The notes: generated by a model from the sequence alone, not told the origin. A DNA stretch of 64,000 nucleotides from Viridothelium virens (GCA_010094025.1 ML991854.1:1-64000); one strand, 5' to 3'. Shown: positions 22,914-34,647, numbered from the stretch's first letter. Made by a program: numbers and translations.

Positions 22914-23989
22914 TTCTGAACCTCTTATTTTATTATCATCTATCCTAGCGGTTTATTTTGTAGGGCTTTCTGTGTCTTTAATAGGCCAGAAGAAGAGAAA
23001 GGCATGCATTTATGGTAACAGTAGAAAAAAGGGTGATACGATCGAGTGAGAGAAGGTAAATAGACCCTGGTTAGACCCCGCTTTTGGAGTAATTTGTACC
23101 TCTAAGAACTGCGCCTAAAGTTGTAAGTCACACACCTCAAAAGCAGCGCGCTAAGTAAATCCCTTTCGTATCTTGGGAATAGCCCCTAAATATGGCAACT
23201 GCGAGAATTTTCTTACTTGTAATGTATACCTTATCCTGATAGTTCGGTCCGTTATAGCCCCCTTCCGGCTAGTCCTTCACCTACCTAGTACGCAGGGATC
23301 ATCAGGTTATGAGCCTAGAACCGTACTCTCTTGACAATGTTATCTTAGCGGTATCGCGAGTCATTTCCTTATCCGTCATCCACGATGTCCGACGACGAGT
23401 CGAGACGCGTATCCAAGCTCAAAGGCAAGAGAATGACATCGAAGAGAAGGAGCTTGGGTGATTTCTTCCGTATTTCGCTACAAGAAGACCAGCAGGTTTA
23501 ATCAATCCATTTGAGCCGACGGTCCTACGGTTTCTCGATGTCGAAGTTTACCTCCAACCAACCGCCTCATGTTTACCTACCTTACCTCCATATATTTGAC
23601 TCACTGTAAACTAGAGTTAATATATCTTAATCAGAGCCATAGAGTTTTTTTCATGGCAGATTTGAAGAAGTCTTTTGGCCTTCAACGGATTGAAAGAGAT
23701 ATTTCATTTAGGGGCTGAAAGAGGATTATAATCATCTGAGAGATAAATCAAGAGTTGGATCCAATATAACAAGATGCTTAGATCCCTGGGATCCAAAAGA
23801 AGGGTATATTTAAAAAGTTTGGAATTGGAGTGTTTATCGAAGAGAGGCTGCTGGCTCCAAGTGTCGGCCTGAAGGGCCTTATTCATCAAGAAATAGCTGG
23901 CTATATAAGCAGTTATCGTGTCAACATTTTGGTGTTTTAGACCCAGATTTAGAGATAGGGAGGACCTCAGTTCACGCGACATCAACTCC
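22914..23989. other. Promoter side of the enoyl-reductase gene and weak ORFs
   Basis: The first 400 bp would hold the promoter of the minus-strand gene. A short plus-strand frame at 23385-23502 (MSDDESRRVSKLKGKRMTSK and 18 further residues) has codon-like texture and could be an exon or remnant. A 93-codon minus-strand frame at 23704-23985 has no recognised motif. Confidence 0.3.
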
Positions 23990-24304
23990 AGGGAGCTACG
24001 TTACCCAGCAAGTTTCACACAAGCAGGGGCTTCAAAAGATTCACGCTCCTAGGAGTGGGGGCTGCGATGTTGTGAGTGATGTGTGAGAAGGCAATCCTAT
24101 CACGTGAAGAATTACTTGTCAGAACTACTCTAGGAGCGCAGCTACCTAGGTATTTGTATCACAAAAGGTAGCCTAGGTTGAGCCTCAATCACAATATCTA
24201 ATAACCCTCGCTCATGCCATGTAATAACTCTTACTAGTTAATAATCCTTCACACTCTCTGTACCTCACTCATACCTACGTGATTTAGGCGCGCTGTTTCA
24301 ACAC
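23990..24304 (-). repeat. Possible LTR-type fragment
   Basis: On the minus strand the segment begins TGTTGAAACAGCGCG directly after a purine run (GCAGGGGGAG), the layout expected where an LTR meets a polypurine tract in Ty1/Copia-type elements. No internal region or second LTR is visible beside it. The call rests on this junction only and may be coincidence. Confidence 0.25.
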
Positions 24305-24416
24305 TCCCCCTGCGAAGCTATATAAAGCAGATGCTTTTCCGTTGGAACAACTCCCATCAAAGTCCTCAGTCTTTCAGGGGTATCTCAAGGAAGTGCCTTT
24401 GTTTCTCCTTGCAGTC

Positions 24417-25024
24417 ATGGCCGCTGCCGATGGGGATCCCATGCAAATCAATGATCAATACCAGGACATTCTCGGGGGAGCAGGGCCACAGCCCGACTTC
24501 GAGGCAATGCATCACCAAGTTCAAGGGCTAGCCGAGCAACTTCGACGCTGCGCAAACTTACCCACCGTTCAGGGGCCAGCAGCCATTGCCCAAATCATCA
24601 TCAATCATATGGATGAGCGATTCAATCAGGTGAACACCCAAATCAATCAGGTGAACACCCAGATGAACACCCGATTCGACGAAGTGCAGCAGCGTCTGGA
24701 TGCGAGGTGCGTATCCCTTCGGTATCTTAAGCGGTGTTAACATTGCGCAGCGAACAGAACGCCGTTGCGCGAGTCCAAAACTCACTCCTTAACGACCGTA
24801 ATGAAAGGCTGACGCCTCTCGTCGATCCACTAACGAATGACCCAATCACAAACTTTCCTACAACACCTGCACATATTGATGGGCTTAATATAGGCGCTCT
24901 CAATCCGCTATTAATAGCACTCAGAAAGAGTCTTGCTGGGAATATAGCACGCAAGAGACAACGCCTTAGGATTGCAATAGGCTTAACACCAATGAGACGA
25001 ACAACGACTGAGACTGGAGCATAG
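24417..25024 (+). CDS. Small coiled-coil hypothetical protein, two exons
   Basis: Exons 24417-24706 and 24751-25024 join across a 44-nt GTGCGT...CAG intron to 187 residues. The first exon ends in a heptad-like coiled coil, NHMDERFNQVNTQINQVNTQ then MNTRFDEVQQRLDA, which contains a short tandem repeat of NQVNTQ. The second exon starts EQNAVARVQNSLL and continues with LVDPLTNDPITNFPTTPAHI. From memory, proteins with this two-part layout are common, often multicopy, hypothetical proteins in Pezizomycotina; no function is known to me. An upstream in-frame Met at 24342 is possible, but the second Met follows the usual start pattern better. The intron is short yet canonical. Confidence 0.6.
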
Positions 25025-25573
25025 GAGCCACGCAGTTCCTATTCTATTTTCGTCTGTAGATAGGCGTTGCAATGGCGCCTTGAACCTTTTACACGTACAG
25101 ACATTGCCGTTTATGATTTGATACCCCTGGGCTTTGGATCATAATGTCTTGTAGATTTTGGGTCGGAATAATCTGAGATCAAAGGGAGGGAGCAGATAGA
25201 TTTAGAGTGTTTTGGATTTGTTGGCTATCCGGGCTCCTAGCTACGGCTGCTAAAACACTTAGTGTACTTAAGCAACTAGGGCGACTTTATTATGACGAGC
25301 TCAATACAGCAATTTTATACGAATTCTTGCCCCTCCTATCAAAAGTCTCTAGCTAAACTCTAGTGTGAGATTTATTAAGATATTAGTGGGGAAATGATGT
25401 AAACTAATTTGCATGTATCTTATAAGTATGCACAGGATCCACGAACGTACGAACAAGCATGGGCAGTGTTGCATTCTCTGCCCGAAGCTTTTTTTCAAAG
25501 CGGTCTGGGTGGGTAGCACAGATGCGTAATAGCGCGGCGAGTTGTGTTTTTACGTATATCCGTTAGTACATAA
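25025..25573. other. No gene recognised
   Basis: The 3' flank of the coiled-coil gene followed by unstructured sequence. No open frame of note. Confidence 0.5.
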
Positions 25574-25764
25574 GGTACCTCCTTATCGCGGAGGGGCGGT
25601 TCCTCAACTGGTAATTAATACATTGCTATTTCGACTTTACTATTGGGACCCGTTGGCCTATGTTAACGTCGTCTTAACCTGGGTCAACACGGTCATAATG
25701 TTTAAATTGAGGTAACATTATCTTAATTACCAGTTGAGGAACTCTCAAACCGCAGTAAGGTGCC
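25574..25764. mobile_element. Foldback MITE, copy D
   Basis: Termini GGTACCTCCTTATCGCGG and CCGCAGTAAGGTGCC pair with each other. The arms carry TTCCTCAACTGGTAATTAAT and its complement. About 191 bp, same family as copies A-C, and the one that shows the outer ends best. Confidence 0.75.
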
Positions 25765-26273
25765 TACAGTTGCAAGATATGGACTACGATATTGGTGCAC
25801 TGCTTTGTAAAAGCAGCCAAGGATTCATGCCAGGGGAAGAGCCAAATAACCAGAACTTGAGCTTATCATCGTACCTTCATTACCAAGTCAAATATTCCAA
25901 AGACAATTGAAGACACTACGGGTCTCGTAGTGTCTTGGGATAGATCCTTTCCTTCATGCTTCTCGCATTTTCCGGATGCCGAATCGAGCTCCTGGCTCAA
26001 AGACAAAGACACTCCGTCGTTATAGAAGCTTATTGGAGGTGTAATTGCCTTATCGGAAGCATAAGCGGGTTATGCAATGCATGTTTTTGTCACAACTCTA
26101 TGGACTGACGTGATGAACAGGCATTGATACGCTCCTGTTTGCATACTGCTAACACGCTTCTGTCGTACTCGGAGAACATAACGAGTGCACTTGTCATGAA
26201 AAAAAAGTATTTTGCATTTCATATATACCAGTTCCCCCTCATCGACCTTCAACCACGAATGCCGTGATCTGCA
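25765..26273. other. 3' side of the GH62 gene, no gene recognised
   Basis: Contains two nearby copies of the word GACACTACGGGTCTCGTAGTGTC folded as a short hairpin near 25912-25935, perhaps a terminator-like structure. Nothing else stands out. Confidence 0.35.
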
Positions 26274-27266
26274 TCACGCAAGTGTCAACAGACCGGGCCT
26301 GTAAGGCTCGAGGTCATAGCTGGTGCTGGCGCTGCTGGGGCTTCGTCCTTGGTAGAGGAACTGTAGGTTGCACGGATCAATGGTCATCGTCTGGTCGTTG
26401 GTGCTACGGATCAGATCGCCATGACTGATATCGTTGGTCCAGGTAGCGCCGCTGTTGGCCTTGCCAGCGAAGGGCGCGCTCTCGCTCGTGGCTTGGGGAG
26501 TCCACGACCCGCTGAGACTTGTAGCCGTGTATGAGCGGAAGTAGCGGCCGTTTGCTCCAATCGCCTCGACGATCATGAGGTATTTGCTTTGGCCTGAGAC
26601 GGTGTATACTTGAACCGCTTCGAAGAGGTTGTTGGTCGAGTCGCTGAGGACCACCGTGGAGGCGGAGCCAAAACTGCCCGGGAAGTTTCCGATGGGCATG
26701 CTGGCTCGGTAGATCTTGCCGTTGTCTCCTGCGAAGAATAGATACATGTTTGAGCTGTCGCCAATGACTGTCTGGTCGATGGCGCCGGTGCTGGAGCCGG
26801 AGATGGTTCCGGTGAAGAGCGTCTGCGCTGATGACCATCCGTTTGCATTGGTGGGATCGCTTGATGTCTTGTAGGAGAATGTGGTTGGGCCCCACTGATA
26901 GGTGAGCACCCAGGTGCTCTTCGGCTGGAAGTAGAAGAGTGTGGGCGCGACGGTGCTTGCGCTCATTGTGTTCTGGCTAGCTGAGGCCATGCTAGACCAG
27001 TCTGAGAAGAGACCGAAGTTCATCGAACCATAGCTCGATCCTGTGTCGTGCGTTGACCCATATACGAGATGCTGCCCATTGTAGGGGACGTGAGTGAAGT
27101 CTTTGAGCGCCACCAATCCCGACTTGGGGACTGCTAATGCGCCAGTTGAAGTCCAACGGTATGTCGATGGGAGAGAGCACGTTGCGGCCGGCGCTGCCTC
27201 TACAACTGCTGCTGATGCCAGCAATAAGGTAGCGCCCGCCAATTGCCCAATATTTGGCAGTCTCAT
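26274..27266 (-). CDS. GH62 alpha-L-arabinofuranosidase, secreted
   Basis: An intron-free frame of 330 residues. Residues 1-25 are a signal peptide ([20 protein letters not shown] then VVEAA). The GH62 five-bladed propeller follows: [20 protein letters not shown] with the putative catalytic base Asp56, [13 protein letters not shown] with Asp164, and [10 protein letters not shown] with the putative acid Glu216. It also has [15 protein letters not shown] and the C-terminal [15 protein letters not shown], both typical of the family. The enzyme removes single arabinose side chains from arabinoxylan outside the cell and helps xylanases degrade plant cell walls. Length matches the family's catalytic domain alone, with no CBM. 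Residue roles are assigned by analogy. Confidence 0.93.
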   Translation of the reverse strand: MRLPNIGQLAGATLLLASAAVVEAAPAATCSLPSTYRWTSTGALAVPKSGLVALKDFTHVPYNGQHLVYGSTHDTGSSYGSMNFGLFSDWSSMASASQNTMSASTVAPTLFYFQPKSTWVLTYQWGPTTFSYKTSSDPTNANGWSSAQTLFTGTISGSSTGAIDQTVIGDSSNMYLFFAGDNGKIYRASMPIGNFPGSFGSASTVVLSDSTNNLFEAVQVYTVSGQSKYLMIVEAIGANGRYFRSYTATSLSGSWTPQATSESAPFAGKANSGATWTNDISHGDLIRSTNDQTMTIDPCNLQFLYQGRSPSSASTSYDLEPYRPGLLTLA

Positions 27267-28396
27267 TTTTATGCTTTCTCCTTACGAAAACGAGTGGAAA
27301 GGGAGGAGTCAAGATCTCGAGTGGGATTGCGGCGAACGACCGCAAGATTAAAACAACCTAAGTCATACTTATATAGGCCAAGTTGCTCCGTAAAGATCCT
27401 GCGTAAGCTGGTCAACTGGACGAGAGCAGCAGTACTCAGACGGGGGCCGGAGGGTGGTCTCTGTAAGTCACCTGCCCCTTCGCACCTTCGCATATTGTCT
27501 TATTAATATAAATAAGCTTTACAAGGGACATATTTGTGCGCCAGTAGCTGTTGGCGCTCCGTAAGACAGGGAGCGCTCTAGTCGGAAGAATCCATGCGGC
27601 TATAATGATGGTAAAACAGCACGAATATCCGCATCGCAAACATTAGTGGATTATTTGCGGAAGATTGACGATCTCAATAACCAGGTGCGCGAAAGTCGAA
27701 GTACTCATAGTATTCTGAAGAAAGCAAGAACTCCAAGAAGTAGTAACACTGTAGAATCCAAGCAGAGGCTGCGGTAGGAGACGCTTTTTACATTTATTAT
27801 TGTTCCACCGGATTTTATCCCCGCATGTTCGGGCCGGCACGCCACATGTCGCACCATCTTGTATCAGGCAATGGGTGTCAACTGCAATGTCAACACCTCA
27901 AGATGCGACAACCCCTGTTATTAAGTCCTGCCATCTCTTTATAGTATCTAATAAAGCATCCTATAACACCTTCGCTATTATCCTTTCTTCTCCATATACT
28001 ATCTTCGTTTCTTACCCGCCGCAAACATGTCCGTTGTAAACAGCCGCCCTTGTCCCATTCGTGCCTGAAATTCCCAACTCGATTGCTAAATGAAGTGACG
28101 GCTATTAAGCAGCAATACTTCGGTATACTCTGTAGACGCTCCGGACTTAAGCCTGTGCCTCACAGCGCATGCCCTCGATTGCTGCATACCTTATGTTGCA
28201 AACCAAGGCATTGTCAGCCACCGCTATGTAATCTGCTTTCACCCGGCCTGGACCGAATCGTACAGTAAGTCCCATTGTGTAAACACTGAGATATCGTATT
28301 CATTAGGGAAAGGCAGGCAGAGTAACGAGGGTAGGCAATCTGCTCAAGTCCGGAGAACTCGCGAGTCATTATGGTGTTTTCTCGTAGGCTTCGGCG
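27267..28396. other. Promoter of the GH62 gene and unannotated sequence
   Basis: The first few hundred bases should hold the GH62 promoter. No other gene is convincing; plus-strand frames at 27800-28268 (79 and 72 codons) lack motifs. Confidence 0.4.
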
Positions 28397-28849
28397 TCAA
28401 CGCGGAAAACGCCTCTTGAGCCATCGCAACAATCGATTGTAGGCCAACTCGGCCAGCAGGCAGTCCTCCCTGGTGAAGCAAAGCTGCTCGAGTTTCCTCG
28501 TCACAAGGCATAATTGTTGAGCGTCGACTAAAGCTTTACGGTCCATTCCAATCAGACCGTGTCGTGATACCGACAGCGGAACGAGAATGTCGAATCTCAG
28601 CAAAATAATCTTTTCGCTCAGCAAGATATCGAGGTTCCGCTCGTAGCAACATAGCAGGAGACAGTTTTGGTCACGTGGTACTACACCGGTGTAACCAGCA
28701 CTTTCCATGGGCTCCCTCAAGATCGCGAGGTCCATCTTAGTCTTCGCCTGTACAATGAAGCTTGCGATCGGAGTGATGTGGACCTTTCGAAGACGTCCAT
28801 TCACTTGATTAGCTGTGGGGAGACATTTGGATTTGATCACCGATTCCAC
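28397..28849 (-). CDS. Hypothetical protein or remnant, 150 aa
   Basis: An open frame beginning MESVIKSKCLPTANQVNGRL and ending LAELAYNRLLRWLKRRFPR. It reads like protein in its second half, with an amphipathic, leucine-rich stretch around TRKLEQLCFTREDCLLAELA, but I recognise no domain. There is an overlapping plus-strand frame of 88 codons, so coding status is doubtful. The 375 bp to its right contain no gene I can see. Confidence 0.3.
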   Translation of the reverse strand: MESVIKSKCLPTANQVNGRLRKVHITPIASFIVQAKTKMDLAILREPMESAGYTGVVPRDQNCLLLCCYERNLDILLSEKIILLRFDILVPLSVSRHGLIGMDRKALVDAQQLCLVTRKLEQLCFTREDCLLAELAYNRLLRWLKRRFPR

Positions 28850-29224
28850 CTCATCTCTTTAAGGAGACCCCATTTATCCCATAAAATCTGGATGCCGACT
28901 GTTGACCACGGCGCCAATGGAAGTGGGAGATGAAGAGATCTCGGCCCAAAGTACTTTTGGTAGAAAGGGTCTGTTTGGAACAACTCGCGCTCGATAAAAT
29001 TGACCGAATAGTGATGAAATTTAGATTTTTTACACAGGTAATGCGAGAGGACTTCCTACTCTAATTACAAACTATATCACAATCAAGGACCGGCCTTGTA
29101 AAAACCCTATCCCATGCATACTAATATCACGATCGGTCTTCACTGCATCAGGCACGACTCGACGCCTCAACGATGCCTCCCAGCTCCTCGATATCTCCAC
29201 CTGGTCATCACCCATAGCAGACAC

Positions 29225-29905
29225 TCATGCTACAGCAGCCGTCGCACGAGCCTGTACCGCGCGATCTTCAGTGCTAAGAGTAAGAGTAGCTCCAACATCC
29301 AATAGTGTCGATGTGACGGTGTCGGCAACAAAAGCCGAACTGGCTGTGGAGCGAGGAAGAATAGCCCGGTCTTCAGTACTGATGGTAAGTGTAGCGCCGA
29401 CACCCAACAGCGTCGATGTGATGGTATCAGCGACAAAAGCCGAGCTAGCCGTGGAACGAGGAAAGATAGCCCGGTCCTCGGTGCTAATGGTGAGCGTAGC
29501 ACCGACGTCTAAAAGTGTTGATGTGACGGTATCGGCAACAAAAGCTGAACTGGCTGTGGAGCGAGGCACAATAGCTAAAAAGGCTGCATTGGCTGTGGGT
29601 GTTGAAGCTGCAGCGGATTTGGATGACTGGTTGGTAGACTTTGTCGAAGGCGCAGCTGCTGCGGAGGAGGACCGAGTGGTGGTCTTTGGCGCAGAGCCAG
29701 GGGATACGGACGTCTGGGTGGCGGCACGGGTGGTAGTTGCTGAGGCTCCGGTCGGCGCCGATGATCGGGTGGCGGTGTTCTTTGAAGGGTTAACAGGGGC
29801 GAACGACATGGTGGCAGTCTTTGCTGAAGGAGCAGGAAATGCGAGAGCCTGGTGGGAAAGGAGGAACAAAGCGGCAAGCCAGCAGACAAATCTAGGAGAC
29901 AACAT
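29225..29905 (-). CDS. Secreted Ser/Thr/Ala-rich protein with three 35-residue repeats
   Basis: The frame encodes 226 residues. Residues 1-22 form a signal peptide (MLSPRFVCWLAALFLLSHQA). Residues 23-114 are rich in Ser, Thr, Ala and Pro, likely heavily O-glycosylated. Residues 115-219 are three nearly identical units starting RSTASSAFVADTVTSTLLDV and ending TEDRAIFP or a close variant. No cysteines follow the signal peptide and no GPI signal ends the protein. This suggests a cell-wall or extracellular matrix protein, but no family is recognised. Units end in Pro-Arg or Asp-Arg rather than the dibasic sites Kex2 prefers, so a processed peptide precursor is unlikely. Confidence 0.55.
   Translation of the reverse strand: MLSPRFVCWLAALFLLSHQALAFPAPSAKTATMSFAPVNPSKNTATRSSAPTGASATTTRAATQTSVSPGSAPKTTTRSSSAAAAPSTKSTNQSSKSAAASTPTANAAFLAIVPRSTASSAFVADTVTSTLLDVGATLTISTEDRAIFPRSTASSAFVADTITSTLLGVGATLTISTEDRAILPRSTASSAFVADTVTSTLLDVGATLTLSTEDRAVQARATAAVA
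29249..29563 (-). repeat. Three tandem 105-bp units inside the secreted protein gene
   Basis: Units at about 29459-29563, 29354-29458 and 29249-29353. They are nearly identical at the DNA level, which points to recent duplication or gene conversion. Confidence 0.85.
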
Positions 29906-30880
29906 TATGCGAAACGGGTTTCTGGCCTGCTTTCGAGCTCAGAGATAGAGGAAAAGAACTTTTGATGTCGAAGAGAGTTCCAGACTCAGTGTTTTCACGA
30001 CATAGGCAGCTCACAAATGATAAGTAAAATTTGTTGCGGATATTGCGATATGGCCTCTTTAAGTACTTGGAAGCACGTTGGTGACTCATCGCAAGACAAC
30101 CTGCGATTGAAATGATGCTGCTGAGGAGGATTCGTAATGACTACTTGCATTATGGTTTCCATATAGTCCGACTTGTCTGGAAGATAGTGGGACGCCTTGG
30201 ATGTATACACGGCATTACTTGGGGATATTACGAGTTTTCTCCTTCCGTTCTCGTGGAGGTTGACAGGCGCTTTAACGAGTATCGAATGCGTGGAAATCAG
30301 GTTAGCTAACATCCTCAAGGTATGGGCCAAGGCTCCTTCGCGTTTGATGGAGGAGTACAATGAGAAGCTCGTTGGAGGTAGGATGAGACAGGGTAGAAAG
30401 CGTATCAAGAACTGCCCCATGTGTCTACCTACCACCAGCCCCTGTATCTATTGTAGATTCTCGAACTCGTAGCATCATTGCTAGAAGTGTGTTAATTAGC
30501 TCACTCAAACGACCTGTCTGACTTTCTCCTAGGCCGTTACATCGTAGCAATGTCAGATGGCTCCGGCACGAAGAGTTTCATCTTGAAAGGGGGATTTACG
30601 GATTGGGTGCTTTCCGCATCACCGGCGACAACGTCCAGTTCAGATTTGCCGCATTTGCAGCCTTAGTCAGGAGTGACGGACAATAATTTAGGTAACGGCT
30701 GGTCGCATATAGTTGATTAGGTGGATTTGGAAGTTGAGGAGCGGGATTCAACGCTGGGATCGGGTGGGGAGGATCTGGAGTGGCCGAACGATGATCCGAG
30801 TTCTGCTTCTCAATGGCGGGCCCAAACCCAAATGCCTTCCGCCACCTTCAACTTCTATCCAACACTATTGGTGAATCATC
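29906..30880. other. Intergenic region between two divergent genes
   Basis: Lies between the start of the minus-strand repeat-protein gene and the start of the Yju2 gene, so it should hold both promoters. A 146-codon minus-strand frame at 29995-30435 has no motif and overlaps plus-strand frames; I do not call it a gene. Confidence 0.45.
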
Positions 30881-31790
30881 ATGTCAGAACGGTGCGTCGC
30901 GCTCTCCAAATCATGTCAAAGTTGCAGAGAACTAATGCTTATTCTGCTACAGAAAAGTGCTCACGAAATACTACCCGCCGGACTTCGATCCTTCTCTTCT
31001 CACTCGCACCAAAGGTCCCAAACGAGAAGGCCCAAAACTCCAACCAGTACGCCTGATGGCCCCCTTCTCCATGAAATGTATCTCCTGCGGCGAGTTCATC
31101 TACAAAGGCAGAAAATTCAACGCTCGGAAAGAGATCACCGATGAGAAATACTACGCCATTACGATCTTCCGTTTCTACATTAGATGTACACGCTGCTCTG
31201 CAGAGATCGCCTTCAAGACAGACCCTAAGAACATGGATTATACATGCGAGCGAGGAGCTAAGCGTAACTTCGAGCCATGGCGGGAGGCGAAGCTGGCAGA
31301 GGAGACCGAGGAGGAGAGGCTGGATCGCCTACAGCGGGAGGAGGAGGAACGCGATCCCATGAAGGAATTGGAAGCCAAGACGCACGATGCGAAGACGGAG
31401 ATGGCGGTGGCGGATGCACTGGATGAGATCCGAACGAGGAATGCGAGATTGCAAAGGGCGGAGGGACAAGAGAGGAGTGAGGTGGATGTGGATGACCGAA
31501 GGGACGAGGAGAGAGAGAGGCAGGAAAGAGAGGATGCTGAGGCTGCGAGAAGAGCCTTCGAGCGAGTTGGACAGATGGAGGAAATTGTGATTGATGAGGA
31601 GCCCGTAATTGAGGAAGAAGGCCCACTGGAGCCTGCTATGAATGTCGTAGTGGCACAACCAGTGGATGCGGAACAAAAGCCGAAAATGCCTCCGCCAAGC
31701 TTTGGGCGAACAGTCAAGAAGAAAAAGGACTTCGGTGCTGCTCTGGGTATCAAGAAGAAAGCGCCTTTAGTGCGATCCTCACAACTTTGA
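30881..31790 (+). CDS. YJU2: Pre-mRNA splicing factor Yju2 (Cwc16/CCDC94 family)
   Basis: An 11-nt first exon (30881-30891, encoding MSE and part of R) joins across a 61-nt GTGCGT...CAG intron to 30953-31790, giving 282 residues that start MSERKVLTKYYPPDFDPSLL, the conserved N-terminus of the family. Two CxxC pairs (Cys46/Cys49 in MKCISCGEFIYKGRKFNARK, Cys82/Cys85 in IRCTRCSAEIAFKTDP) are the expected zinc site. The rest is a charged coiled coil and a basic C-terminus (KKKKDFGAALGIKKKAP). The protein joins the spliceosome with the Prp19-associated complex and promotes first-step branching after Prp2. Tiny first exons are common in this gene in fungi. Confidence is high; the symbol follows the yeast orthologue. 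Confidence 0.93.
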
Positions 31791-32215
31791 TCCTCCCAAG
31801 ATTATGGGCGGTATGGCAGCTGCGGATTTCTGACCTCTGGGAGGAATCAACAAATATATATTTCTGACGCCAGTACGTCGAGAAATTCCCAATCATTCTT
31901 ACTAGTTCCAAAGCCAAGTCTACGCAGTTCGAAGGGCACGTCCAACCATCTAAGATCTATCTCCTACTGCGATCGAAATAGTCGCCAAGAACCTGCTCAG
32001 CTCTTGAAGAGATCTGCGTATGTCGCATGAACATATGCGGGTGAATCTGGCAAGGTTCTCATCAACTTTCACGTCGCTGGGATCTGTACAATCATTCGCG
32101 CGGAGGAATCCTAGAATCTGCAAGGAAAGGTATATTTTTGTCTTCTTTTGGAGTATTGCACATAGATTTGATTTCGCGGTAATGACTGGTGAACTTAGGC
32201 TCTGTGTCCCACACC
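31791..32215. other. Convergent 3' flanks of Yju2 and the OPT transporter
   Basis: Shared downstream region of a plus- and a minus-strand gene. No additional gene or clear structure seen. Confidence 0.5.
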
Positions 32216-34647
32216 TTACCACTCTCTAGGACCGAAAAATTGACCTGGAGCCACCTGCGCCTGTACAGCTGTATCCTGTGCATCCATCGTCGTCAAGACA
32301 ACATTGTTCCCCCACCACTTTGGGGCCGCAATGTTGTTCAAGGTGAACAATAAGAAAATTGTCAACGTGCTGAAAGCGAGTCCCATGTCCAGTCCCGACG
32401 CGGTGATGTAGTTCAGCCTCGCCCACCAGCCAAAGTGCCTACCCCGGATGTATTTCTGGAAAACAAATCCAACGACACCCCATGACAGGTAGTTGAGGGG
32501 CGTCGCGGGTGGTATTAGAGCTGAACCGCCGAAGATGAGTGGAGCATTCAAGTATTTCATGGGTGAAGCAGGCCAACGCTTTGCGGCCGACCAGAAGATC
32601 ACGGGTGTGACAAGCCCGATGGGGAAGAACCAGAATAATGCATTATAAATCTGACCTGGTGAAAAGATGCGCTGAGGACCGATCAGACCCCAGATCACAG
32701 AGGCGGAGAAGAATACCTGACCATTGGGACACGAGAAGTGCTGGGGCTGAGCCTTGGTGCATACATCGGGAATATGGTTGAGTGCGAAGTTCAGCGTGAA
32801 GACCTGAATAATGGATGCCATAGTCGTTGCAACAACTTGAGCTGCAAACATCGTTCTTGGAGGTATCTTCATGTAATGACCAAACTTGAGATCGGAGACG
32901 AAACTGAGTGCTTGCGACATAGTAATGTAACCGTAAACCTTGAACATCATGAGTGCTAAAGGTTTGCCGGGTTGCATATATCCCATGATGAATTCTGTGA
33001 TCACGCTCAAGCCGATCTGAACGTTAGTGATGGCTTGTATGATGCCTATGGGAAGAGAGAATCCCGTCGATATGAGAACCGCGATCAGGAATGCCCACCA
33101 CTTGAAGTTTGTAGGAAAGCCGAGGACGGTCACGAGGGACAGAACAAACATCAGAACGAATAGTACGCCGTACCACCACTGAGGTGCCTCTTTGTACCTC
33201 TTGGACATCAGCCTCATGTGTATATCCGGTGTCTCCCCTTGACCATTTCGGAACTGGGCCCAAATTTGCTTTCCGTGATTTAAGTATGTGTAGACAACCA
33301 ACGATGCAATCGTCGCAAAAGACAGACCGTAGGACATTGCAAACGTGGTTGACAGAAACAATGGCGAGTAAGCCTTGTAAGCGACTTCGTCCAGCGTGAG
33401 TTGTGGAGTCACCACACGAGTAACGTTGTACGTCTGGCCCATGTTATCATATGTTTGGGAGTCACTCATTGGGAGAAATTTCGAATACCAAGCTCCACCG
33501 TAGTGTAGCCCGACCGTAGTGAAGATGTAGAAGGCAACGACACCAAGTACGGTATTGGCAATCGCTGGTTCTCGTCAGCAATTGCGCAAAATAAGACAAC
33601 GTCTTCAGTAGAGGGCTTACCATGCCATGGTGGAATAAGGGGGTCCCCAACAAACCCTGTGATTTGCGTCCAATCGAAGGTGATTGGAAGTATAGAGAGA
33701 CCAGTCGTACCACCGAACAATTGATTGACGACTGGATTCTGCGGTGCAATCCATGTAGCGAATGCGAAGACACTCAGAAACTGGGCCAGGAAGCCAGGTA
33801 AAAAGTAGTACAAGTACGCCCCTAGGAAGACCAGTCCAAACCACTTGTATCGAGACATTTTGCCACCAATTATGGTGGGGTCACTCTTCTCGTTTTTCGC
33901 ATGCATGGCATGGATCAATGTCGTTGAAACCAAGTTGGCTGGCCAAATCATGGCTGCAGGATAAACTAGAAAGCTTCGCATGAGACCTGCAATACCATAT
34001 CCCAGGCTTTGGCTGGATATGACCAGTAGCAGTTGGAATGGGATGCCGAAATTTTGCTTGAAGAAGCTGACTTGAGCAAGAATGATATCCGTAGCATAGG
34101 CTGTGCCAAAGGAGACATTTGCCATGATGACGACGAGGCTGTGCTCTTTGTAGTTGAAAGGGCCTGGATTGGTGTTCCACTGCAAACTAAAGATGGAAAA
34201 CTGACGAGAAGGAATGGTCCTCGCCCATGCAACCCCCAGTAAATAGGACAGAAGCTGTGCAACGATCGTTCCAAGACCAATTGCTGGTTGACGAAGTGAG
34301 AAGATCATGTTAGCTGATGCTCCCATGGCTGCTAGAGATAATCCCAAAACCCAAGCGCGGATGGTGTTCGCTGGTATATCTTCATCCCAGGGAGGAACAG
34401 CAGCGCGAACTTCAGGATAAGGAGAGTCTTCGTCCTCTTTGCTTTGGGGACTCTCTTGTGCCTCGTCAAAGGCATTGATCTCAAAACTTTTGCTGAAATC
34501 GTCGTCTTCAGGTAGGTTTGGATCCCACCTCGAAAGCCTAGCTTTCAACGCCTCGACTGGATCATCTCTATCCTCCTCTGACAGACTCCGTACTTCCGCA
34601 TGGTAAGATATTCCGGAGCTCTTTCCAACATAGACGTTCTCCTCCAT
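32216..34647 (-). CDS. OPT-family oligopeptide transporter, 791 aa
   Basis: Exons 34647-33621 and 33564-32216 are joined across a 56-nt GTAAGC...CAG intron. I start at MEENVYVGKS, because the open sequence upstream is basic and unlike the family. The cytosolic N-terminus carries SPYPEVRAAVPPWDED (residues 75-90), typical of the family. The signature NPGPFNYKEH lies at 160-169. About 12-16 hydrophobic segments follow, with the conserved KWWAFLIAVLISTGFSLPIG and FPTNFKWW regions. Members move tetra- and pentapeptides, glutathione or related substrates into the cell by proton symport at the plasma membrane; the exact substrate cannot be predicted. The length matches small-oligopeptide transporters. 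The gene looks intact. Confidence 0.93.

Noticed and set aside
29225-29905. Ribosomal peptide (dikaritin-like) precursor
   Set aside because: Repeats lack dibasic Kex2 sites and a short aromatic core peptide; units of 35 residues are also too long.
29271-29948. 225-codon plus-strand frame over the secreted repeat protein
   Set aside because: As long as the minus-strand frame, but it lacks a signal peptide and the repeats read as protein-like in the minus frame, which has a good leader.
29995-30435. 146-codon minus-strand frame between the repeat protein and Yju2
   Set aside because: No domain, no splice support, and it competes with plus-strand frames; placed in intergenic sequence.
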